From: Ruminococcus sp.
GTDB lineage: Bacteria > Bacillota > Clostridia > Oscillospirales > Ruminococcaceae
NCBI GenBank assembly: GCA_017471405.1
Contig: JAFUTK010000072.1
Coordinates: forward strand, 1-64,000
Direction: 5' to 3'
Length of the DNA: 64,000 nt
The notes beneath the pieces are model-generated. The model worked only from the letters and a program-made list of their open reading frames with translations, was not told where the DNA came from and did not search any database. Position numbers and translations under genes: made by a program. Below, piece by piece: positions 33,156-40,140 of the stretch. Every line of letters begins with the position of its first letter. Position 1 is the stretch's first letter.

Positions 33156-33206
33156 CGCTGACATCATCTGAGGCGGCAAAGCCGCAAAAAACAATAACAA
33201 CATATT
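33140..33206 (+). promoter_or_regulatory. putative attenuator stem enclosing the Cys codons
   Basis: AATGTGTTGTTGTTG (33140-33154, the Met and Cys codons of the leader) can form 15 continuous pairs, two of them G-U, with CAATAACAACATATT (33192-33206). Inside lies a GCGGC-AAA-GCCGC hairpin (33173-33185). A ribosome paused at the Cys codons would keep the long stem open. The arm at 33192-33206 ends about 8 nt before the GAGGT binding site of metY. Confidence 0.6.
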
Positions 33207-33228
33207 TTAAGAAACGAGGTATATAAAA

Positions 33229-34509
33229 ATGGCAAACTATAAATTTGAAACTCTTCAGCTCCACGTAGGACAGGAAAATCCCGACCCCGCAACCGACGCT
33301 CGTGCGGTGCCCATCTATGCGACCACATCTTATGTGTTCAAGAACTCCGCTCACGCAGCAGCCCGTTTCGGACTGGCGGACGCCGGCAACATCTACGGCA
33401 GACTTACCAACTCCACTCAGGGCGTGTTCGAGGAAAGAATTGCAGCTCTCGAGGGCGGTGTTGCAGGCCTTGCAGTAGCCTCCGGCGCTGCGGCTATCAC
33501 CTACACCATTCAGGCACTGGCTCAGGCCGGCGACCATATCGTGGCTCAGAAGACTATCTACGGCGGCAGCTACAACCTGCTGGCTCACACACTCCCCCAG
33601 TACGGCATCCAGACCACATTCGTGGACGCTCACAACCTTGCCGAGCTGGAGGCAGCTATCAAGGACAATACCAAGGCAGTTTACCTTGAAACTCTCGGCA
33701 ACCCCAACTCCGATATCCCTGATATCGACGCTGTTGCCGCTATAGCTCACAAGCACGGCATCCCGCTGGTAATCGACAACACCTTCGGCACCCCCTACCT
33801 CATCAGACCCATTGAGCATGGCGCCGACATCGTTGTTCACTCGGCTACCAAGTTCATCGGCGGTCATGGCACCACTCTGGGAGGCGTTATCGTTGACTCC
33901 GGTAAGTTCGACTGGAAGGCCAGCGGAAAGTACGCTCCCATCGCAGAGCCCAACCCCAGCTACCACGGCATCTCCTTTGCTGACGCCGTAGGCCCCGCTG
34001 CTTTCGTTACCTACATCAGAGCTATCCTGCTGCGTGATACCGGCTCGACCATTTCTCCGTTCGCTGCGTTCCTGCTGCTGCAGGGCACCGAGACCCTTTC
34101 ACTGCGTCTTGAGCGCCACGCTGAGAACACCAAGAAGGTCGTTGAGTACCTCTCCAAGCACCCCAAGGTAGCAAAGGTAAATCACCCCTCACTGCCGGAT
34201 CATCCCGACCACGCCCTCTATCAGAAGTACTTCCCCAACGGCGGAGCTTCCATCTTTACATTTGAGATCAAGGGCGGTCAGGCAGAGGCTCACAGATTTA
34301 TCGACAATCTGGAGATATTCTCGCTGCTGGCTAACGTTGCTGATGTTAAGTCGCTGGTTATCCACCCGGCTACCACAACTCACTCCCAGCTGACCGACGA
34401 GGAGCTGGCAGACCAGGGCATCACCCAGGCTACAGTTCGTCTCTCCATCGGTACAGAGCATATCGACGATATCATCGCCGACCTGGAGAGAGGCTTCGCA
34501 GCAGTATAA
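33229..34509 (+). CDS. metY: O-acetylhomoserine sulfhydrylase (aminocarboxypropyltransferase), copy 1
   Basis: 426 residues, PLP-dependent. It makes homocysteine from O-acetylhomoserine and sulfide, and some members make cysteine from O-acetylserine. Signature parts: FETLQLHVGQENPDPATDAR, VPIYATTSYVF, GRLTNSTQGVFEERIAALEGG, the PLP lysine 208 in HSATKFIGGHGTT, and LVIHPATTTHSQL. The family-typical long form is complete. Placed after a polycysteine leader and before cysK, so it is likely induced at low cysteine. RBS GAGGT before ATG 33229. Confidence 0.95.
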   Translation: MANYKFETLQLHVGQENPDPATDARAVPIYATTSYVFKNSAHAAARFGLADAGNIYGRLTNSTQGVFEERIAALEGGVAGLAVASGAAAITYTIQALAQAGDHIVAQKTIYGGSYNLLAHTLPQYGIQTTFVDAHNLAELEAAIKDNTKAVYLETLGNPNSDIPDIDAVAAIAHKHGIPLVIDNTFGTPYLIRPIEHGADIVVHSATKFIGGHGTTLGGVIVDSGKFDWKASGKYAPIAEPNPSYHGISFADAVGPAAFVTYIRAILLRDTGSTISPFAAFLLLQGTETLSLRLERHAENTKKVVEYLSKHPKVAKVNHPSLPDHPDHALYQKYFPNGGASIFTFEIKGGQAEAHRFIDNLEIFSLLANVADVKSLVIHPATTTHSQLTDEELADQGITQATVRLSIGTEHIDDIIADLERGFAAV

Positions 34510-34519
34510 GCTGTGCAGC

Positions 34520-34548
34520 TTGACAACTTCCTCAAAAAGCTGTATCAT
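34520..34548 (+). promoter_or_regulatory. promoter of cysK
   Basis: TTGACA (34520-34525), 17 nt, TATCAT (34543-34548), starting 10 nt after the metY stop. Confidence 0.75.
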
Positions 34549-34582
34549 AATAACAGACCTTAACATAACCTACTATATACCT

Positions 34583-34621
34583 CGGAGAACCGGGAGAGCA
34601 ATGCTCTCCCAGACCTCTCCG
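34583..34621 (+). promoter_or_regulatory. nested hairpin in the cysK leader
   Basis: Outer stem CGGAGA (34583-34588) / TCTCCG (34616-34621) and inner stem GGGAGAGC (34592-34599) / GCTCTCCC (34603-34610). No U-tract follows, so it is not a simple terminator; it may stabilise the mRNA or be part of a control element. Confidence 0.5.
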
Positions 34622-34648
34622 AAAATAAACGAAAGGGAGTAATCTTTA

Positions 34649-35581
34649 ATGTCCAAGATCTACACGTCCGCAGCTGACCTCATCGGAAAGACCCCTCTGC
34701 TGGAGCTCTCGAACATCGAGAAGGAGCAGGGGCTCAAGGCAAAGATCTTTGCAAAGCTGGAGTATTTCAACCCCGCAGGCTCCGTCAAGGACAGAATAGC
34801 CAAGGCTATGCTTGACGATGCGGAGGCTCACGGCAAGCTCAATGCACAGACCACCATCATCGAGCCCACAAGCGGTAACACCGGAATCGGTCTGGCTTCC
34901 GTTGCTGCGGCAAGAGGCTATAGGCTCATCATCGTAATGCCCGAAACCATGAGCGTTGAAAGACGTCAGCTGATGAAGGCATACGGCGCAGAGCTGGTCC
35001 TCACCGACGGCTCAAAGGGTATGAAGGGCGCTATCGCCAAGGCTGAGGAGCTGGCTAACGAGATAGACAACAGCTTTATCCCCGCACAGTTCTCCAACCC
35101 TGCTAACCCCAAGGCTCACCTTGAGACCACAGGTCCCGAGATCTGGGAGGATACTGACGGAAAGGTAGACTACTTCGTTGCAGGCGTAGGCACCGGCGGC
35201 ACCGTTACCGGCGTCGGCGAGTACCTCAAGAGCAAGAACAGCGCTGTTAAGGTAGTGGCTGTTGAGCCCGCCTCCTCTGCTGTTCTCTCCACCGGAGTTG
35301 CAGGACCCCACAAGATCCAGGGCATCGGCGCAGGCTTTGTTCCCGATGTTCTCAACACCGAGATCTATGACGAGATTATCCCCGTATCCAACGAGGACGC
35401 ATTCGCCTCCGGCAAGCTGGTCGGCAGGAAAGAGGGCGTGCTTGTAGGTATCTCCTCCGGCGCAGCGCTTACCGCCGCTCTGGAGCTGGCAAAGCGTCCC
35501 GAGAACGAGGGCAAGAACATTGTGGTGCTCTTCCCCGATACCGGCGACCGCTATCTCTCTACCGCACTTTTCACGGACTAA
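34649..35581 (+). CDS. cysK: cysteine synthase A (O-acetylserine sulfhydrylase)
   Basis: 310 residues. [12 protein letters not shown] lysine 47 in [15 protein letters not shown], substrate loop [11 protein letters not shown], the phosphate-binding [16 protein letters not shown], and [11 protein letters not shown] near the C-terminus are all present. It makes cysteine from O-acetylserine and sulfide. RBS AAAGGGAG before ATG 34649. It follows metY by 140 nt, has its own promoter, and ends at a strong terminator. No serine acetyltransferase gene is in the window. Confidence 0.97.
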   Translation: MSKIYTSAADLIGKTPLLELSNIEKEQGLKAKIFAKLEYFNPAGSVKDRIAKAMLDDAEAHGKLNAQTTIIEPTSGNTGIGLASVAAARGYRLIIVMPETMSVERRQLMKAYGAELVLTDGSKGMKGAIAKAEELANEIDNSFIPAQFSNPANPKAHLETTGPEIWEDTDGKVDYFVAGVGTGGTVTGVGEYLKSKNSAVKVVAVEPASSAVLSTGVAGPHKIQGIGAGFVPDVLNTEIYDEIIPVSNEDAFASGKLVGRKEGVLVGISSGAALTAALELAKRPENEGKNIVVLFPDTGDRYLSTALFTD

Positions 35582-35608
35582 AAAATCGAATACAGATATG
35601 ATCTTACC

Positions 35609-35640
35609 AAAGGAACGGTCCGGCAGGCCGTTCCTTTTTT
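35609..35640 (+). terminator. terminator of cysK
   Basis: AAAGGAACGG (35609-35618) pairs with CCGTTCCTTT (35628-35637), followed by TTT. Confidence 0.93.
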
Positions 35641-35802
35641 GTTACTTGCTGACGAGACGGCTCGGAACAGGCGGGAAAAATATCGCAGGATATCCCATAT
35701 CCCGACAGGAAATGCTATCGAATAGAGACCGCTCTTGCCGAGAATTGCAGCAAAAGACGAAAATACGTCGTTTACGGTCGAAATGTTCCCGGAATAAAGT
35801 AT

Positions 35803-35830
35803 GGAAAAATGATTTTTCCTGTGCTATCAT
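35803..35830 (+). promoter_or_regulatory. palindrome and -10 box of the Noc/ParB-like gene
   Basis: GGAAAAA-TGA-TTTTTCC (35803-35819) is a perfect inverted repeat where the -35 box would be, 5 nt before TATCAT (35825-35830). It looks like an operator over the promoter, possibly for autoregulation. Confidence 0.5.
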
Positions 35831-35849
35831 ATCTTTGGAGGTGTAAGAT

Positions 35850-36707
35850 ATGAGTATCTTAAAAGCACAGGAAAAGAAAGACCAGCCCGCCGAGATAGCG
35901 AAGGTGGTGGAGCTGCCCATAAGGCTGATAAAGCCCAACCCCGACCAGCCGAGAAAGCACTTCTCCCCCGACTCGCTGACGGGGCTGGCAAAAAGCATTT
36001 CACAGGACGGCATCGTTCAGCCGCTGACGGTGAGGAAGTCCGGGGAGGGGTATGTCCTCGTCTCGGGAGAGAGAAGGCTGCGGGCGGCGGCACTGGCGGG
36101 CTGCACCACTGTCCCCTGCGTGGTGGTGCACATTTCTGACAAGCGCTCGGCGGTGGTGGCTTTGGTGGAGAATATCCAGCGGGCGGAGCTGGACTGCTTT
36201 GAGGAGGCGGAGGCCATCGCATCGCTGACGGAGCTTTACTCTATGAGCCGGGACGAGATATGTCTGCGGCTGGGGCTGGCGCAGTCTACTGTGTCCAACA
36301 AGCTGCGGCTGCTGCGGTTCTCGGCTAAGGAGCGCAGGCTCTTCTCGGAGAACGGCCTGACCGAGCGCCACGCCAGAGCGCTGTTACGTCTTGATAATGA
36401 CAGCGCAAGGCTCAGCGCTTTAATGCACATCATCTCGGAGGGGCTGAACGTAGCCCAGAGCGAAAGCTACATATCCTCACTGCTGGCGGAGGAAAAGAAG
36501 CAGCGCAGCTACCGCAAGCGCTCGGCAGTGCTGGGCGATGTGAAGCTCTTCTGGAACACTGTGGACAAGGCGGTAAAGGTAATGCAGCTCTCGGGGGTCG
36601 ATGCCCGCATAGAGAGGTCGGAACGAGACGGCGTAATAGAGTTCAGAATAACCGTCCCCAGCGAGAAGGCTAAGACGGCCTCGGCAGAGACGCTACTAAA
36701 GGTCTAG
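35850..36707 (+). CDS. ParB/Noc-family DNA-binding protein
   Basis: 285 residues. N-terminal ParB domain with IRLIKPNPDQPRKHF, GIVQPLTVRK and the CTP-binding box SGERRLRAAALAG; ENIQRAELDCFEEAEA follows. The helix-turn-helix DEICLRLGLAQSTVSNKLRLLRF is nearer to Noc (STVANKLRLL) than to Spo0J. ParB proteins are CTP-switch DNA clamps; Noc keeps the division septum off the nucleoid. No parA gene is adjacent, again favouring Noc. RBS GGAGGTG before ATG 35850. The C-terminal dimerisation part is short. Confidence 0.85.
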   Translation: MSILKAQEKKDQPAEIAKVVELPIRLIKPNPDQPRKHFSPDSLTGLAKSISQDGIVQPLTVRKSGEGYVLVSGERRLRAAALAGCTTVPCVVVHISDKRSAVVALVENIQRAELDCFEEAEAIASLTELYSMSRDEICLRLGLAQSTVSNKLRLLRFSAKERRLFSENGLTERHARALLRLDNDSARLSALMHIISEGLNVAQSESYISSLLAEEKKQRSYRKRSAVLGDVKLFWNTVDKAVKVMQLSGVDARIERSERDGVIEFRITVPSEKAKTASAETLLKV

Positions 36708-36727
36708 CCGCCCCTTCCCTGACAAAA

Positions 36728-36766
36728 AAAGACGCATACTCCCCTCCCGGGGAAGTATGCGTCTTT
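36728..36766. terminator. bidirectional terminator between convergent genes
   Basis: AAAGACGCATACT (36728-36740) pairs with AGTATGCGTCTTT (36754-36766); A-run upstream and T-rich downstream. Confidence 0.9.
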
Positions 36767-36773
36767 GACTTTC

Positions 36774-38186
36774 TTATTCTTTTCCGCTCCAGCAATAGGT
36801 GCACAGGCACTCCGGGTCAATTCCTATGGACTCAATCATATCATCGAGCCTGTGATACCGCAGCGAGGTGAAATTCAGCGCCTTGCGGATATCCTCCAGC
36901 ATCTCCTTGTATTCGGTGCTGTCCGGGTCGGAGTAGCGCTTGAGTATCTCATCGGTGATGTTCTCGCCCTCTCTCTGGACTATCACCCTTCTGGTGATAA
37001 GCTCCATTTCAGATGTGGAGCGGGAGAAGTTCAGATACTTGCAGCCGTAAAGCAGCGGCGGGCAGGCGGGGCGGATATGTACCTCCTTGGCTCCGCTGTT
37101 GTAGAGGAATTCTGTGGTCTCACGCAGCTGTGTGCCTCTGACTATGGAATCGTCTATCATCAGCAGGCGCTTGTCCTTGATGAGCCTTTCAACAGGGATA
37201 AGCTTCATCTTGGCGATGCGGTTGCGCTGGGACTGGTTCACCGGCATAAAAGAGCGGGGCCAGGTGGGAGTGTATTTTATAAAGGGGCGGGCAAAGGGTA
37301 TCTTGGAGAAGTTGGAGTAACCGATAGCGTGAGCCGTTCCCGAATCGGGCACTCCGGCAACGAGGTCAGGTCTGACGTCGTCACGCATTGCCAGCATAGC
37401 GCCGCAGTTGTAGCGCATCTGCTCTACCGCAACGCCCTCATATGAGGAGCAGGGGTAGCCGTAATATACCCACAGGAAGGAGCATATCTTCATTTTCTTC
37501 TGCGGAGGTGAAACAGTCTGCTCGCCCTCACGGTCAACATAAACTATCTCGGCGGGGCCCAGCTCTCTGTCGTGGACATAGCCGAGGTTTAAGTATGCGA
37601 AGGACTCAGAGGAGATGCATCTGCCGGAGCCGTCCTCCTTCTTCCCGAGGAACACAGGCGTTCTGCCCAGCCTGTCCCTTGCGGCGTAGATGCCCTTTGC
37701 GGTCATCAGCATAAGGGTCATAGAGCCGTTTATCTTCTCCTGAGCGAACCTGATGCCGTCCACAATGGAATCCTGCTGATTGATGAGTGCGGCCACCAGC
37801 TCTGTGGCATTGATATCCCCTCCGCTCATTTCAAGGAAGTGGGTGTGGCCGTTCTTATAGACGATATCCAGCAGCTCGTCGGTATTGTTTATCTTGCCGA
37901 CTGTGGTGATAGCGTAGGTGCCAAGATGAGACCTCACCATCAGCGGCTGCGGCTCGTAGTCGGAGATGCAGCCGATGCCCATATTGCCGGACATCGAATT
38001 CACGTCATCTGCGAACTTGGTGCGGAAGGGCGAGTTCTCGATATTATGTATCGCTCTGTTGAAGCCCTTTTCGCCGTACATTACCATACCGGCGCGTCTT
38101 GTTCCCAGGTGCGAGTGGTAATCGGTGCCGTAGAACACGTCGTAGATACAGTTCTCGTCGGAGACTGCTCCGAAAAATCCTCCCAT
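36774..38186 (-). CDS. amidophosphoribosyltransferase (PurF) paralogue lacking the catalytic N-terminal Cys
   Basis: 470 residues resembling PurF over its whole length. Class II glutaminase domain first (GAVSDENCIYDVFYGTDYHSHLGTRRAGM, GNMGIGCISDYEPQP), then a PRPP-binding domain with RLLMIDDSIVRGTQLRETT. Cysteines ACPPLLYGCKY and CLCTYCW match iron-sulfur ligand positions of the Bacillus-type enzyme. The chain, however, starts MGGFFG where PurF starts with MC plus the nucleophile Cys, so glutamine hydrolysis should be lost. The start is fixed by AGGAGG before ATG 38186; the frame upstream has no binding site. It may use ammonia or have another substrate. Not beside other pur genes. Confidence 0.85.
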   Translation of the reverse strand: MGGFFGAVSDENCIYDVFYGTDYHSHLGTRRAGMVMYGEKGFNRAIHNIENSPFRTKFADDVNSMSGNMGIGCISDYEPQPLMVRSHLGTYAITTVGKINNTDELLDIVYKNGHTHFLEMSGGDINATELVAALINQQDSIVDGIRFAQEKINGSMTLMLMTAKGIYAARDRLGRTPVFLGKKEDGSGRCISSESFAYLNLGYVHDRELGPAEIVYVDREGEQTVSPPQKKMKICSFLWVYYGYPCSSYEGVAVEQMRYNCGAMLAMRDDVRPDLVAGVPDSGTAHAIGYSNFSKIPFARPFIKYTPTWPRSFMPVNQSQRNRIAKMKLIPVERLIKDKRLLMIDDSIVRGTQLRETTEFLYNSGAKEVHIRPACPPLLYGCKYLNFSRSTSEMELITRRVIVQREGENITDEILKRYSDPDSTEYKEMLEDIRKALNFTSLRYHRLDDMIESIGIDPECLCTYCWSGKE

Positions 38187-38220
38187 AGATAATTCCTCCT
38201 GCCCGAAAAAATACAGTTTA

Positions 38221-38249
38221 ATTATATCAGACATCTGTGAACATTTCAA
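38221..38249 (-). promoter_or_regulatory. promoter of the PurF-like gene
   Basis: Minus strand TTGAAA (38244-38249), 17 nt, TATAAT (38221-38226). Confidence 0.82.
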
Positions 38250-38280
38250 TACGATTTTGCAAGTTTTGTCAGATAGCACA

Positions 38281-38310
38281 AAAAGCGCGGCGCTCACACG
38301 CCGCGCTTTT
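38281..38310 (-). terminator. terminator of the solute-binding protein gene
   Basis: AAAAGCGCGGCG (38281-38292) pairs with CGCCGCGCTTTT (38299-38310); the minus strand continues CTTTTTGTG. Confidence 0.88.
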
Positions 38311-38341
38311 ATTATCTTAGGGGTCTGTTCCTTAAGGTCTA

Positions 38342-39787
38342 TCAGTTGGAAGGAACGTCGGTGATGCTGTTGTTGGCCTCATCAATGAGGAACTGCACCT
38401 TAGCCTTGTAGGAGCCTACTGCCTCAGTCCAGCTCATAGCTCCGCCGCCTGTGATCATTGTTGCCTGTGAAACATTTACCATAACGGCCTCAAGGTCTGA
38501 GGATACGCCGTTCTGCAGGTCGAACACAGGGTTCTCTGCGCAGACGCGGTAGCACTCTTCTCTCATAGCTATCATATCGTCGTTCCACTTATAGTCGTTT
38601 CTCAGTACCTCTTCATAGATGTTGGAGGCCTTCTGGTCTGCTACCTGGATGCAGTCAAGGTAAGCTGCAACGCCCTCAGGGTTGGGAGCACCGGTGCAGA
38701 TGTTGAAGCCGTTTACTCTTGCGGACATATAGTACTTGTCGCCGTCGGGGTCACGGGGCATCGGAACGAACATTATCTCGTCATCCTCGATATCACCGAT
38801 GATAGCAGACTTCTCGGGAGGAACCTCGATAGCCCAAAGTCCGGTGGGGATAAACAGGGTCATATAGGAGCCAAGGCCCTCGCCTGTAGTACCGTCGCCT
38901 CTGGTCTTCCAGCCATTGGAGGAGCGGTCAAAGCAAACGTTGTTCATCTGGAGCCTGTACATAAAATCCTGCGCCTTTGCAATGGCAGGGTCCTCCAGAT
39001 TGTGTACAACAATGCCGTCCTTCATGCCGATAAGAGGCACGCCGGAGGTCATAGAGATAGCGTTGCCGTACCAGTAGCCGTCAAGACCGTACTTTTCAGC
39101 CTCGGTATCGGTAAAGGATGTGCACATATCCTGAAAAGCGTCCCAAGTCCACTGATCCTTCCAGTAGAGCTCTGCGGGGTCATCAAGGGAGTTATCCTCG
39201 ATAGTCCTGGTGTTATAAATGCAGACAAGGTTGGGGGTAGGCTTGATAACTGCGATGTAGTGCTTGCCGTTGAACATAAAGTCATCGCAGAAATTCTTGG
39301 AATCCTTCCAGAGCTCAGAATCCAGGTCGATATAGTCGTCAATAGGCTGGAACATTGCCTTGATAGCACCCTTGGGGAAGGTATCCATATCGTCCGCGGG
39401 GAAGAAGTCGGGGGACTCATTGGACATAACGAGGGTAGCCAGCTTGGTATATCTGTCCGCATACTCGCAATTGACCCACTCTATCTTTCCGTCGTACTTG
39501 GTCTCGAACAGCTCGAGGCCGGGGCTCTTGGTAGCACCCTCTGCGGGGTTGATATCATAGTGGGCGAGCCACTTGATAGTTTTGTTCTTAAGCTCCTCGG
39601 TTGCCAGTGCGCTGTCGTCTGCAAGGCTTGCCAGCTGCTCCTTCTGGGATTCGTTAAGATCCTTGCCGGAGCTTACGGACGAATTAGCGGCATCGCCGCC
39701 GGAGCTGTCGCTGCTTCCGCATCCAGCTGCAGCCGCTGCTGTAAGCAGAGCTAGTGATGCTGCTGTAATCTTCTGTGCCAGTCTCAT
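38342..39787 (-). CDS. extracellular solute-binding lipoprotein (ABC sugar-type, family 1)
   Basis: 481 residues. Signal peptide with lipobox AAAGCGSSD (Cys23), then a Ser/Asp-rich linker and a large periplasmic-binding-protein fold (LFETKYDGKIEWVNCEYADRYTKLATLVMSNESPDFF, FNGKHYIAVIKPTPNLVCIYNTRTI, YWKDQWTWDAFQDMCT). The pattern is that of family 1 binding proteins for sugars or oligosaccharides. No permease or ATPase genes are adjacent, so it must work with components encoded elsewhere, or as an orphan. Own promoter (TTGACG-17-TATTAT) and terminator. Confidence 0.88.
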   Translation of the reverse strand: MRLAQKITAASLALLTAAAAAGCGSSDSSGGDAANSSVSSGKDLNESQKEQLASLADDSALATEELKNKTIKWLAHYDINPAEGATKSPGLELFETKYDGKIEWVNCEYADRYTKLATLVMSNESPDFFPADDMDTFPKGAIKAMFQPIDDYIDLDSELWKDSKNFCDDFMFNGKHYIAVIKPTPNLVCIYNTRTIEDNSLDDPAELYWKDQWTWDAFQDMCTSFTDTEAEKYGLDGYWYGNAISMTSGVPLIGMKDGIVVHNLEDPAIAKAQDFMYRLQMNNVCFDRSSNGWKTRGDGTTGEGLGSYMTLFIPTGLWAIEVPPEKSAIIGDIEDDEIMFVPMPRDPDGDKYYMSARVNGFNICTGAPNPEGVAAYLDCIQVADQKASNIYEEVLRNDYKWNDDMIAMREECYRVCAENPVFDLQNGVSSDLEAVMVNVSQATMITGGGAMSWTEAVGSYKAKVQFLIDEANNSITDVPSN

Positions 39788-39863
39788 AATTTTTTCCTCC
39801 TTAATTGGTTTGCGAACGCGGGTGCCGCCGCGTTCACGGGGTCATCATTTCTTCCGTAAAATC

Positions 39864-39892
39864 ATAATATCAAAATTTTAAGATAACGTCAA
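39864..39892 (-). promoter_or_regulatory. promoter of the solute-binding protein gene
   Basis: Minus strand TTGACG (39887-39892), 17 nt, TATTAT (39864-39869). Confidence 0.75.
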
Positions 39893-39964
39893 TCGTCACT
39901 TTGCTAAAAAAAACCAGCAATATTTAGGCACAATCCCGAAATCGCCGCAATTTTTGATATGGTT

Positions 39965-40017
39965 ACGTTTTCAGAAAACGTTTAAGGTCAAATAATAAAA
40001 TCAATTTTCAGAAAATT
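39965..40017. promoter_or_regulatory. two related palindromes between divergent promoters
   Basis: ACGTTTTCAGAAAACGT (39965-39981) and AATTTTCAGAAAATT (40003-40017) are perfect palindromes sharing the core TTTTCAGAAAA, with centres 37 bp apart. They lie between the promoters of the solute-binding protein and the PPK2 genes, upstream of both. They fit a regulator with two dimer sites; the regulator is unknown. The remaining spacer (39788-40140) holds only the two promoters. Confidence 0.55.
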
Positions 40018-40072
40018 TACTTTTTGATGTTATCCTCCCTTCACCCCTACACTTAGGCACATCAAAAAAAGG

Positions 40073-40101
40073 TTGAAATATCACAAATAATATAGTATAA
40101 T
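40073..40101 (+). promoter_or_regulatory. promoter of the PPK2 gene
   Basis: TTGAAA (40073-40078), 17 nt, TATAAT (40096-40101), and AAGGAGG before ATG 40141. Confidence 0.85.
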
Positions 40102-40140
40102 AAAAGGTAACGAAAAACACTCAAAAAAGGAGGAATCGCT

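Noticed and set aside
33173..33190. GCGGC-AAA-GCCGC hairpin read as a Rho-independent terminator
   Set aside because: It is followed by a run of A, not T, on the coding strand, so it lacks a U-tract.
32906..33228. SAM riboswitch or T-box upstream of metY
   Set aside because: No T-box sequence (GGGTGGNACCGCG) and no S-box core was found; the leader peptide explains the region better.
34602..34643. Short frame ATG CTC TCC CAG ... in the cysK leader as a second leader peptide
   Set aside because: It encodes no Cys or Met run, lies inside a stable hairpin, and its only binding site is part of the stem.
38187..38297. Upstream extension of the PurF-like frame that might supply the missing Cys
   Set aside because: The upstream part contains the promoter and the AGGAGG site, shows no glutaminase-like sequence and would not place Cys at the N-terminus.
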